A program made the position numbers and the translations under genes. A stretch of DNA of 64,000 bases from the NCBI GenBank assembly GCA_009741485.1, contig CM019214.1, positions 27,418,081 through 27,482,080 on the forward strand, read 5' to 3'. Positions 50,867 through 62,860 of this stretch are shown here, one piece after another; positions within the stretch are counted from its first letter, which is position 1, and each line of letters opens with the position of its first letter. Under the pieces are notes generated by a model. The model was not told the DNA's origin. It saw only the letters and a program-made list of their open reading frames with translations, and did no database searches. The stretch comes from Malurus cyaneus samueli (lineage: Eukaryota > Chordata > Aves > Passeriformes > Maluridae).

Positions 50867-50956
50867 AAAAAAAAAAAAAAGAAAAAAAAAGCCTGAATTA
50901 AATAACCGTTAGGTCTTTGTGGTTTGTTTTTTTGTTGTTTTTTTTTTTTTTTTTTT
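50867..50956. repeat. Opposed poly(A) and poly(T) tracts
   Basis: A14-G-A9 (50867-50890) is followed 36 bases later by T7-GTTG-T19 (50927-50956). The tracts are complementary, so a roughly 23-bp imperfect A:T hairpin could form. The arrangement could also be two facing retroposon tails or independent simple repeats. No element body is recognisable in the short spacer. Confidence 0.9.
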
Positions 50957-51628
50957 AATGAAGTCTTTGTTTTCTTCCAATTAGGAATCATATTAATTAT
51001 CAAAATACAAATATTCTTTTTCCTAACTTTAGGAAGCAATGGCCCTCTGTGAATGGTCAAAGAAAACCAGAAAGGATACAAAGCTATAATTTCACCTGCT
51101 AATATGCTTCCCACTATCAAAGAAGTAAATGCATAATGAGAGTGCATGACTATGTCTACTTTTCCTTTCACACATAGTGGGTGGAAATTCTCCACTACAA
51201 AATTACTGAAATTACATCAGACTGTAACAATTTGTTCCTTTCATGGTTTGTTTTATGAAATTCTCATTCCTACATGTGTGCTGCTTATAGAATGTCAGTC
51301 CTGTTGGTGGAAGAGTGCTGTTTGTGTAATGAATACAGTTTCTGCTTGTATCATTTTGGTTTTGTGGAATAAATTGCTATGCAATCATGTTTTATAGATC
51401 AGTAATAGCCACTCAACCTTTAAAGGCTCTTAATGCTATGGCTGCAATCCACAATGCGGTGCCAGCTTCAGATACACGATCCATCATTAACTGATTCTCA
51501 AGAGCCAGTTTGCTAGCAAGCGAGCAGATTAGAAAGTAAGTTTGCTTTCCGAGCACTCGACCCCTGCACAGCAGAGACATTGCAGCCCAAGCCTGAAAAA
51601 CCAGTGCAGGGGGTCTACAGCAATCCCC

Positions 51629-51775
51629 AGAATCACAGAACCATTTCGGTTGGAACAGACCCATGAGATCATGGAGCCCAGCCATTAACCCAGCAGTGCC
51701 CAGTGCACCACTAAACCAGGGCATCTGAAACGCTGTTAGGGACCAGACACCCACCTCCACCTACCACAGTTTCAT
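51629..51775 (-). mobile_element. CR1 LINE 3' end fragment, second subfamily type
   Basis: In plus orientation this reads AGAATCACAGAACCATTTCGG, TTGGAACAGACCCATGAGATCATGG, GCCATTAACCCAGCAGTGCC and CACCACTAAACCAGGGC. This is the reverse complement of a CR1 tail of the type with CCATTAACC and CCACTAAACCA blocks, distinct from the type at 49297-49443. It is truncated near 51775 and non-coding. Confidence 0.93.
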
Positions 51776-53531
51776 TGAAAACACACACCCCCCAGTCTGA
51801 AACTCTATAGAAAAGTCACTGCAAACAGGTTCAGGGTGGAAACCCAGATGAATGAGGGCTTGGAAGAAAGACGTATGAAGGAAATGGTCTTCAATGCCAG
51901 ATCTATTGCCCAGATTCTACTCCTTTGAAGAAAGTCAATAATAGTCAGAAAATCATTGTTCTTAAGAAAAAATGCATATACTGAGTTTTTATTAATAGGA
52001 ACATTTCCAATCTGCTCATGAAGGAATTCAAAACCAGACTGAAAACTGTAAGTAATTAAGGAATCTAATCAGAACTGCAGCTTGTGCTTACAGATAATTT
52101 AAAAGTTTTGTTATTATTCCACAGATTATAAAATGTAACATGGTTATCAACAATGTAAATTGAAGGAATAAGTGTGGAAATTATATTTCAGGGGAGGTAA
52201 ATTCTCTACATGTGTATAATCCACTGATAATTGTTCTTCCCTAATGGAAGAACAAGAAAAACTCATGTTTTGTTCAAATTGCTTCAGACCTCATTTGAAG
52301 GATGCAACCCAAGAAAAACTCTTCTGATTTTTCATGTATTTCACTACTATTTTTTTTTTTAATGACTTTACCCAAATTTGTTATCAGAATTCTTCAGGGC
52401 ACAGGGAAAGAAACAAAAACATTTCAAGATTGAGGCAGATGAATATTATATGGAAAAAAGAGAAACATCAACCCTTGTCAATATGTACTTGGGTTAATTG
52501 TCTGCATTTTCTAAGGCAAAAAATTGAAACTAAACACTAAGTTCATAAAAATCATCCAGAGGAAAAAGGAGGTGCCATTTATGAATTAAAGCAAACTCCT
52601 GGCATCATTGTCCTTGCAGTTGACAGGTGTTGTAAAGGAACTCCAGTTCCAGATGCCAACCTGAGAATAATGGAGCTCAACCTGTTGTAAAAGAGATCAG
52701 CATTTTTACTGATTTGATTACATCTTTGATCACTAAGATTTAGCTCAGATTTGCTTGTGTTTACTATAGTTCCTATGTGGCTTTAGCTGTGAGAGGTATG
52801 AACATGAGTGGAGGCTGAGGGTTGACATACATTGACTATTTATTTGGATAACTGTTTGAAAAATCTCATCTGCAACTCCACTGATATTGAATCTCTGTCC
52901 CTTATATGCTCATACTACACTTTAATAAGCACAGAACTCTTAGCAACAACAAAATCTAGAGCCATGAATGAAGCTATTCTTTCCATGTGGCAGCTTGGAT
53001 GTGCCAAGATAAACCTTGAAGTTCTGCTTCCAACAGACATTTCCTGAATAGATATATCTATTATGGAAAACCACTAGTCAGTTTGTCCTGCACCCCAAAT
53101 GAAATGTCAAGTACAGCTGTTTAGTCATTAATACTTTTTAAAAACATATAAAGTTCTATGGAAATAATAGTTTGACTTAGACTGGAAAAGATGTAGGCCT
53201 CAATCAAATCTCAAGTTCCTAAGAAAATGCCAAGAATTGAGTAGGGCAGTAAAAGCCACTGAGAGTATCCTGTGAGTCCTCTGTGGTCAATGAGACTACA
53301 AAAGCCTCGTTGAAAGTTTTTGATGAAGGACTACACCATCAGAGGAGGAGCTGGTGAGGAGAGGTGTTGATTGTCATAGTTTTGCTTGCCCCCATTTAGA
53401 CTGTGATCATTACTGTTGCTTTCAGTCTACAAATAATTATTCAAAAATAACTTTATTAACATTTTTATTTGACTCCATATTTGACTAAGACTTTAGTAAT
53501 TGCAAGGGATTATAACACAGCAGTACCTATT
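51776..53531. other. Non-coding stretch, no gene seen
   Basis: AT-rich unique-looking sequence with open frames no longer than 71 codons and no recognised repeats. Confidence 0.55.
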
Positions 53532-53570
53532 AACAACAAAAAAAAAAAACCAAAAAAAAACAACAACAAA
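53532..53570. repeat. A-rich (CAA)n-like tract
   Basis: A12 (53538-53549), CC, A9 (53552-53560) and several CAA units, with an A/C-rich continuation to about 53595. It is low-complexity sequence, and no retroelement body is seen beside it. Confidence 0.9.
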
Positions 53571-55303
53571 CCAACCTAAACCCACAAACACAACAGTTGT
53601 GCAGTCATTACCTCCTAATCCAGTGTCTTCATGTCATTAGATATTTTCCACAGTAAAGGTAAATGAATTGATTTCTGCGCAGTACAGCCCCACCTGTGAG
53701 CAGGAATTAGCAGCACAGATGCCAAACCTGGCATACAGGTGAGCTGCTGAGTGGCACAGGGCAGGGATGGGGGTTTGTGAGTGTGGTATCGTGAAAACAT
53801 CACTGAGACAGCAGCTCCCAGGTCCTCTGAGAGACAAAAATAAGTATCCTGCTTTCAGTGAGAGCTCCAGGGAAATCTCAAGGGGTTTACATGATATGTC
53901 CAAAGCCTGGCATGTTGTGGACCTCTGGTGGGAGAGAAATGTCTGACTTTTGATTTTCCATCTCAAGGTTCCCAGCCAGGTACTAGAACATGGTGCCATT
54001 GCAGCCTCCTGAGGAGGAATCCAGAGGAACAGGATTTCTAAAAACATCTGGTCATTCACATCACCAGTACCACAATGGATTCCACCCACATTGGACAAGG
54101 GGCAATTTCATTTTGGGGGTTTCATGCACAGATGAGAATTCAAATGACCACATGTACATAGGGACAAACATACAGCCGATACACAAAGCCTCATGGCAGC
54201 AAATGCACCTTAGAAAATATGGGCCCAAGATTATGCAGAGTACTTCTAAAGGAGTTCTTGCAGTGTAAGCTGGAATAATTTAAGAGGTTGTTACTCTCAC
54301 CTGCCTGCCCACACAGGCAGGAGTTACAGCCCAAAAGCTACGTCTTATTGCAGTTTCAGTGAATACACCAGGCTCTGACCTCTGCAGCTGAGAGAAGGGT
54401 ATATCACCCTTTTTGCTGCCTCTGCTGATGGGGTAATAATATCTGGCAGAAAAATGGAGCAAGTATTTTAAATCACTACTGCAGGAATAATCAAAGTTCA
54501 TCTTAAGGTATTTTCTGTCAGGCCAAACTAGAAGATCAATGTCCTTAGTTATTTGTTACCCTATACCCCTGTCTGTGGAGTTTTTGCAAAATTCAGAACC
54601 TATCAGTTCATCCAAGGAAGTCTTTAACACTAGATAGATAGTGTTAACACAGGAGATAAAATTCATATCTTCTGTAATTATCCAGGAAAAGAAAAGCAGG
54701 TAACAATAGATGAATCGCTTATCAGGCGTGAAAGGGAAATCTCATTTTCTGGAGAGTCTTCCAGCTTTCACATTCCTCTGGAACATTCAACACATCTCGC
54801 TTTTCAACAGAGGGGTTTTAAATAAAGAAATTCTCTAAACTAGAGCCAGAACCTCAGGAGATCCAGCAGGCTTAGCATAGGTCCCATTTACATGCCCCTG
54901 ACTGTATTCAATTCCGTAGTTCAGGCTTCTTATCTCTGTTAGTATAACTGCAAATTAGCACAATATGTTCTTTAACCAACCATGTCAGCAGACCCCACAT
55001 TGCTTGCCAAATAATTATCTTCAAACTTCAAAGTCACCCTTGGAGACTTTTATGTATAGCACTGTATCTTTTAAAAATAAAATTTTATATATTCTGAATC
55101 TAAGCAATGATTAAATGCCAGCTGATAGAGTTAAAGAACGTCCTCATGTGAATGTACATACCAAAATAACTTGCTTCCCAGAAGTAGGGTGATGCCTGGA
55201 TGAAACTGAGACATGAGAGCATTATTTTTCAGTCAAGATACTGTCAGAGAACAGAAAGAGCCTTTTTCTGAGTGAGACAGTTGACAGACAGAAACCAGCC
55301 CTC

Positions 55304-55339
55304 AAAACACAAGCAACACACAAAACACAGGCAACACAC
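55304..55339. repeat. 18-bp tandem pair
   Basis: AAAACACAAGCAACACAC (55304-55321) is followed directly by AAAACACAGGCAACACAC (55322-55339), one difference in 18. This is a recent small tandem duplication. Confidence 0.93.
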
Positions 55340-56984
55340 GAGGCTGGTAAGAACCGAGGGCGAGATTATGTCTGATCTGACAGGAATGGAGGTAAAACCT
55401 AAAGAAAAATTCAATTTAGCATGAACTGAGAGTTATTTCTGCTATTTCTCATTGAAACAAAGGGACACTTTGAAAAAAAAATCTTCAGATGTTGCATTCC
55501 ACATTTCAATGGACTCAATTCTCTTTTAGGTGCTGTCAATAAATGCAAATTAAGTGATGAGTTGGAATCACAACACTGACAGAAGGCTGCAGGGAAGGAA
55601 ATTCCACAGTTATCAGGGCATGCAGCAGGACAGGTATCTAGACCCCAGCTATACTACTGCCCAAGTGCACACCACTGCAAGCTGGTTGCAGAGTCAAAAC
55701 TGCAGGTTTTATTCAGAGATCAGAGCAAGAGATCATCTGCACCATGCCAGGGAGCGAAGGTGTTTCTCTCTGGGTGATGCAGCTCCAGATGAACTGAGTC
55801 CAAGAAGGAAAATCAATTCGAATCTACAACAACTCTCTGGGAACCTCCATTTCCTCTACAGTTACCTTAACAAAAATGACAGCACACATAAACTAAACCA
55901 AGACTTTCCTGGTTATCCTTCCTCCCACATCCTACACTGCCTCTGATTTGAGCATGCTTCCCAAGACAGCTGAACCCACATGTCATAAATAAAGAAAATA
56001 AAATGATCTCTCACTTCTCCCTGGAGATTGGAGATAAGGATTGCAGGGATGGGGGCAGGAAAGAGACAGGGAAGGGATCAGCCACCTAAATTACCACTTG
56101 AGGTACAAGTGTGTAATTTATTACAAAAACTCTCACACGAGCAGCAGCACACAGGGATCTGATGGACAGCAGGAAACAAGCACTGAAGGTGACAATTCAT
56201 GCCAAGGATGTGGTCCTGACACAAAGCTCAGGGAAAACTCCCTGCATGGGGTGCTGCTGGAAGGTACTGCCGACAGCAAGTTCTCCATCCAATCCTTTCA
56301 AATTCATGGCAATAATGACCCTTTAGCAGTTTGTCCTGTTACCAGAAACATCCTGAATAATGACTAACCCTTGGTGACAAGCAGGAAAACAGAACAAAGT
56401 GTGGAGCATGAGTAGGATCTGTGCTCCCCAGGACTGTTCCATAGAACCAGCTCACCAGTTGCCTTTGCTTAGGTAAATGTCACATGTGCTAAATAAAGGC
56501 TGTGACTAACTGATTTCTACTGGGAAGGAATGAGGAAAAACAATTGTTTTGTTGTTGTTTTTATTTTTAATACGTCCAATTACTGTAGACTAGCAACAGT
56601 TGCCAGGACAAGCTGTTCCAGTTTCATTCCCAGTGCCAGGGAAACAGACCATTTTAAGGAGTGGTTCATACGGGCAAAGAAATAGAAATACACAAAAAGC
56701 TGCAGTGTCTATATACAGTAAAGCATGTTTAAGAAAGCTACTTGGGTTAAAACTTCTGAGAGAGGCTGCTGAGGTGAATTATTACAGATATATTTTAGTT
56801 CCAAAGTTGCAAACAGCATTTGAAATCCAGAACATCAGAAGGACTTATCTTTAGGAGGTCTCCACAAAAATCTAATTTGTTCCATTCACAGTTAAATTGT
56901 TGAAGAGTTTGCAGATTTGCCCTGAATATTCTCTGGCTATGGCCTTATAATTACTTTCTAAAACGTAAGAAAAAGGAAATTATT

Positions 56985-57013
56985 TCATATATATAGGGTT
57001 CAACTATATATGA
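56985..57013. repeat. AT-rich inverted repeat with 7-base loop
   Basis: ATATATAG (56989-56996) pairs with CTATATAT (57004-57011) around GGTTCAA. The stem can extend outwards to TCATATATATAG against CTATATATGA with a two-base bulge. It is weak because it is A:T-only apart from two G:C positions. Confidence 0.75.
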
Positions 57014-60000
57014 TACAAAAGATACACAGCTTGGCCAGACCAGCTTCTTATCTCTGGGAAGTACTAAGAAAATTCCTACAAGAGGAGTTCTGATGCTACA
57101 TCCCATTTTTCCACTGCCTTTAGGTCTTCCTTTGGAATTTTATTTTATATAGAATGCCTATATGTGCGGGAACCAGGAATCACAAAGTACTGGCCTTTTA
57201 TTTTAGATGAAAAGACATGGTTTCTATTCCAGAGCACTCTCAGAAGAAGCATTTTAACCCTGGCTAGATATGTGTTTAAAATAATAATCATGAATGGGCA
57301 TTTATTATGAATAATATTAGAAAATTCATCTAGGCAGGATTTCACTGCTTGTAGAATTCATAGCAGTCTCAGGCCAAGCTTCCCTTTCTCTTAGGTTTGA
57401 AAATTATTCAGGTGAACTTATACTGCTAAAGTAAGCAACCACATATTTATCTCAGTAGCCTTTTAGAGTCAGCAGAAGTTGAATGTGTTTGCCAGGTTAC
57501 AATTCTTTGAAAAACAGCCACAAATTATTAGTAGTATTGTCCGTTCCAAGTATTTCAGAAACCAGTCTCCTCTCTTCATCCTTTCAACTACAAATCCCCA
57601 GCCCTTCTGGCTCCTTGATGTCTGTTTGGCATGAAGACAAGTGCCCTTACACAAGAGAGACAGACAAAACCAATGAAATGAAATTGCCTCATGAAAATGT
57701 GTTGTGTATCTGGTTTTGGTGAAATATTTCTATTCCATTGGGAATTAGAGAATATTTGCTGTACAATCTTCTCTGTAAATAATATTTATTGTTTAGACTA
57801 CATCTTCTGTGAGACACTACATGGTGCCCTATTAGCAAGAGATGAGATTTCATCAGTGGGACTGCAGTTCAGTTCATGAAGAGTAATTACTCACAAAAAA
57901 GGAAGGAAAACCCAGAACAGCCTAACTTTAACTTTTACAAGAATACAGCAGAATATCTGAAATTTATGGTTAGTTCTTATCTGAAACCAAACTAGCTCAA
58001 ACCAAGAATTTCTTATTATATTTTTTTCCTGAAAACCGTGGTTTCTATTGGTAACGATTTTGAAAATGTACAGCTAGTCATCTATCTGACCCCGTAAGCT
58101 TTTTTTTCTGAATTTGATAAATTCTTTGAAGTCAAGATTTATGTGTCCTATTTGTTCTGGGTGGTACTCAGTTTATTTACAGTTTCCATAACAGCGCTTT
58201 ACCTTTTAGACGAACAAGTGTAAATATCTGTAATTCTGAACAGAAAAAGCCTTTCAACAAGACAGAACAACTCCTTCTTTCACATGATGACATATGCCAG
58301 CTAATCAGCCACATGGGACACTGAACGCTGCAGGAAACACAGATGGCAATTCGGGGCTGATAGTCCTACAGCAATGGAACAGCACATTGTTTGTTGGCAG
58401 AATGTATTGTCATTTTTGTGCTGGTGTCTGTGGAGTAATCAGAGTAGTTCTTGGTCTTGGTAGTTACAGCTTCTCTCAGAACAGAGTCCTAGGAGGAACT
58501 ATTCCCTGTATATGGGCCATCATCATTCTGATAGGGGAAACTGGGAGAAACCAGCTCTAAGTTCATTGTTGTGCAGGTTTCAGATGCTGATTTCATTCAT
58601 GTCAGGCACAGCAAAAAACAGGAAACCCTACATTGCCTGGAATTATCCCTTCAAGATTTCACATACATTTTCAGAGCTAAAAAGTGACTGAAAAAAAATT
58701 CTCATCATCAAGACATTTTTCTCATACTTTTTTGTGAACTTCAGGGCACTTTCATGGGTTATGAGTTTCCTGGAAAACTAAACTGGACCATGGACCAGCC
58801 ACACTGTTGTAGTCTCCCACTCGTAGTTTAGCTTCTCCCAGCCGATATTCAAGCGTGATTCATGGGTGAACATAGATGAAGGCCTGCTGCTGGTATAGTC
58901 AGTGGATGAGAACAGCTTATTTTTTTTGGGAGGAGAAAGTGAAATGCTATCATTTCACTGACACTTGTTTGGGGGGACAGAGAATGCACCTTGCTCTTTT
59001 TTTTCAGTGGGATACATGCATCCTTCAATCTTGCCCACTCTCGAACTGAACAAATTTTACGAGAAGACGTCTTTATCATTTTGTTCCAAGTGCACTGACA
59101 ATGTGTTGCATGATGAATTTTAGGAAGATGGACTTACAGGTTACCTGTTAGCTTGCTCCCAAAAATAAAAATCCTTTTGTTTTCTGGTCCAGAGTCCTAG
59201 AAAGAGAGTGCTCCTCTTGCAAGCGCCAGCCTGTTCCTGCCCCCAGGCCAGAGCTTGCTTCACTCTCTTTAATATCACTTCATGCTTCTCTGCCAGGCTT
59301 CTCCCTTCTGGAAACACTTCTCCTCACAATCTCTTTCCATCACCTGATATTCTTCCAGACCTTCTCTCATTTCCTGGCTATTTTCCCCAAGCCTCGCTCC
59401 TGCTTACCTTGTCTCACATCCTTTCATCCTTTTATCTGGCTTCTCTTTTATTATTCTGGTAGACAGATTATTCCAAAACCTCATGATGCCAACAATCTCC
59501 CTCAGAGATTGCGTTGCCCAAAATTTCCTGTTATTAAATACTCAGAGAGAGGGCTCATAACACCAGTTCTTAAGAGCTAGCATGCTCAAGTTTGATCACA
59601 ATCTTAGATTGCATTTTCACCATGAGTCTGTCCGATAAACCCTAGAAAGGAAGAAACGAATCACTTTCTGCAGGACATTTTATGTTTAACAGCATATGAC
59701 AGAGAAAACCAAGAAGGCACCAAAGCCAGGCCTAGCACAAATCTGCTGCAGTGCTCATAAAAAGAGGAAATGTTGTTAAATCTGTTTCGGTGAGGTGTTT
59801 TTACGTCATGTTTGTTCCTGCAGCACAGAAAGCAAGCTAGTTTTCCTGTATCTCTAAGCCATTAAAGGTTACCTGCCTCCTCCCACCAGAACACAAATAG
59901 TCACATAAATGGGTTTTGAATATATTCCAAAGGCTTGGGAAATAGTGTGGTGAAATACACTGAATTTGAGGAACAGAAACTATTCTAAATATGAGATAAA

Positions 60001-60639
60001 CAGGTGCAAACACCATAGAAGTTTCACCTGCTTAAACAGATTTTGAACTAAGTACTGTTTGAGGAATACTTCATGGGACAACAGATAAGGCACTCAAGCA
60101 ACAGATTCGATGAAAATCCATATTTGAAGGCAGGAAGGCAAGACAAAAGGTATTTGCAAATTGTTTGCTGCTACTGGGAATTTGCAAGAGAGGACAATCC
60201 TGAAATGTTATTAGTAGAGCTTGAAAATTTGTGGACATAATTTGTAGGCCTCTTAAGTGCATGGAGAGAGAAAAAACAAAACTGCTCAGGATCTGAAAAA
60301 TCCTGTGTCTAGAGGAAAAACTTAATCAATAATGAATTTTGTATTCTTACTGGTGCGGGGAAAAGAGATAGAAAGATGTACTCCAGAGCTAAGAACCATT
60401 TAAATTTCCAAGTGAAACGCAGGCAGTCACGATAGTGCAACGCACGCCTGCTAAGCACACAACTGCTTTTCACATTCCAGGGGCCAAATGTATTGGTGAA
60501 ATGTCATATGCTCATGGATCCTGTTACCTTTATTCAGCACCTCACTCTTCCCACCTCCCTGCCCCCGTCACTACTACTTGGTTTGTACAGTACATCCAGC
60601 ACACAGACCTCATTTCCCACTCCTGCTGAAAAAAGCTTG

Positions 60640-60900
60640 GAACACAATTAGCCTTGTCAAGTCCTTCACTGGCATGCCATATAGGGCTGCCAGCTCTCCA
60701 AGCAGTTCAATAATCCCCAGAGCACTGCCTCAGGGTCTGCGATTAACAGAGGTGTTTACATGGCTGGAAATGTACCAGGCTAAAAATAGAAGTCGTCTTC
60801 TTAGCATCGTGTGATGCTGGGTTTGTTCTTTTCTCTTTCTTTCCGTTTGTCAGATTGACAAATGAAGTGTGCTTGCTTAATTCCTTCAACTGATACAGAA
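60640..60900. promoter_or_regulatory. Candidate regulatory block with MEF2-type site (inference)
   Basis: CTAAAAATAG at 60780-60789 matches the MEF2 consensus (CTA, four A/T, TAG) exactly. Around it lie an ACACAATTAG homeodomain-like word (60641-60650), TGCCATATAGGG near 60675 and GTCAGATTGACAAATG with TGACA-type words near 60850. The even base composition over about 250 bases resembles conserved enhancers. Conservation and function cannot be judged from one sequence. Confidence 0.25.
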
Positions 60901-62846
60901 GATCAACAACAACAAAAGGGCAACTTCACAGTTCTCTGGTGGTAGAGGAAAACAAATCCCAAATGGAATATTTTCTGTTGCAGGCCAAAAATAGAAAAAC
61001 ACCCAAGAGTGCCAGCAAAAACTGGTCTTCTCTGCAGCACCAAGCACAATTCCAGACTGGGGAGTCCTAAGGAAGAGGTCAAAGAGAGTGTTCAGTGTCC
61101 CCACACAGATGTTTTTGGTTTGAAGGTAAGGATCTGTTAAATTGCCTTGGGGAAGGTGAGAGGCATAAGTAAGTACCAGGAGGGCTTCTGAGCTCCTGGT
61201 GTCATAAGACAAGTATGTAGATTTACATTTATTTCTCTTTTAATGGATCATGTGAAATAAAGATCTTGGAGACAGATAAGTGTGAGGAAATATTATTCAG
61301 AGATCTCCTGGATGGCCAGCATCACTAAAAGAACTCTTTTTTGGTTAAGTTTTCTAAAGGTTAGTTTGCAGAAGACCAGGGACAGAGCCATTCTTCCTCA
61401 TACCTCTTCTAAGACAACACATCACTTGGGAGTCACAAACATGGGCCCTGATGCTCAGCAAGAGGAGAAGCAAATAAATCAACTCCTGGAGACTTGATCA
61501 TTCCCCCTGCTTGGGTGCTGTTTCAAAAAGTTCCATTTGCCCTTGCAATGGCAAGTAAAATCTAGAAGCTCTAGCTCTGGGTTGGGTGAAAATAATCCAG
61601 TCATGGCAGTGAGCCTTGGGCTGAGTACTTGCTACAGAACCCCTTTTCCTTCGCAGCAGAGGCTCAGCCAGACCCTCTTCCCTGTGGCTGCTGTTCAATG
61701 GCTCAGAAAAGCTCTCAAGCATTTTTCCTAGAAGCCAGAGCTCTGAAACACTTAGAAAACTTGTGCCCATTTTGAGCCATAGAATGGGTAGCAATAAATC
61801 TGTGCTCCTCATGAATTTCACGTGAGCAAAAAGAACAAATTTCTTTGATTTCAAGTGCATGAAGTACACGTATCAGAAACAAAGGGCTTATAAAGGCCAC
61901 AGATCCCCAAAATGAGCAAAAAGTCATGGGTAGTACCAGCATGAGACAGTACCACTCATATTAGGATGACAGAATTCTCAATTGAGCTCCTTTCCAGAAC
62001 AGGATCCAGTATGATGCAGTTTGGGTCAGCTCTGAACTAGGACATGTTTAGAGCTTGGTGCTGGTAAACTTTAGTTTATCTGTTCAGGGTCACAAGACCC
62101 AAATCTGATTTGATCACAGGAGCTGCTTGTTCCAGAATATGTGCCCACCTGGGCATTTTCAGACTTTGACAGCTTTGCAACTTTGGGCTAATTTATACCA
62201 GAAAACTTAACTTCAAGGATTTCAAATAAGTTGGTGCTTTTACCAATGTGCTTGTGAAATTTGCAAAAAGCTACCAAAAGGCAATGAATCCAGATTCTTC
62301 AAAAAAAAGTTGCAATTCACCTAAAGTATTTACATGCTGCATTTAGCATTTGACTCTCATAGCTGACTGAGAAGTAAATACATTTGCATGTCAGAAGGTT
62401 ACTATAGGTCATTTCACAGTTAGGGGACAAAAAAAATCACAGGTTGTTCCTGTCAACCAAAAAATATCTGTGTGTTTCAGGTGGTAGGTGATCCCTACAC
62501 ACATTCCAAAAGACATAATCATCTTTGAAAACTGAAACTTTAAAGAGGGACAGAGGTAGCAGGCACTCCTTTAATTATAGAAATATAGCAAAATTCAGGA
62601 AAGTAAACAACTGAATTTTCCCGTATGAACTTGCTGCTTCCAAACATCCAGGGCTTAAGACTCAGAGTGTTTTAAATTATGCTATATGTCTCAAATTCCT
62701 AGTGAAATCCGTGTAACTTTTATCCCTCTAAATTATTAATGGAAAGAGGACTTATTTTACCTCCAAATCACAGTCCACTCTCTGTCAAAGTCATCACTTC
62801 ACCTTTCTCTGAATCTCAGCACAATTGTTCGCAGCATAATGGGATT
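60901..62846. other. Non-coding stretch, no gene seen
   Basis: Open frames up to 123 codons (61498-61869 minus) are unrecognised and overlapped on the other strand. No repeat was recognised. Confidence 0.55.
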
Positions 62847-62860
62847 AAAAAAAAAAAAAA
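62847..62860. repeat. A14 homopolymer
   Basis: Fourteen A follow GGGATT. No poly(A) signal or transcript-like body is evident upstream. Confidence 0.95.

Larger units (their letters stand above)
53600..60770. other. Non-coding stretch, no gene seen
   Basis: No supported gene. Open frames of 153 codons (53637-54098 minus), 130 codons (55554-55946 plus) and 108 codons (56041-56367 plus) are unrecognised. The last two follow one another on the same strand but in different frames and without a convincing splice arrangement. Two small repeats within this stretch are listed separately. Confidence 0.5.

Noticed and set aside
50848..51195. Minus-strand 115-codon frame with lysine and phenylalanine runs
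   Set aside because: It is produced by reading through the opposed poly(A) and poly(T) tracts, not by a gene.
53637..54098. 153-codon minus-strand open frame
   Set aside because: No recognisable motif or family and no supporting exon structure. It overlaps other frames.
55554..56367. Two successive plus-strand open frames (130 and 108 codons)
   Set aside because: They lie in different frames, have no convincing splice junction joining them, and match no known protein. A two-exon gene is not supported.
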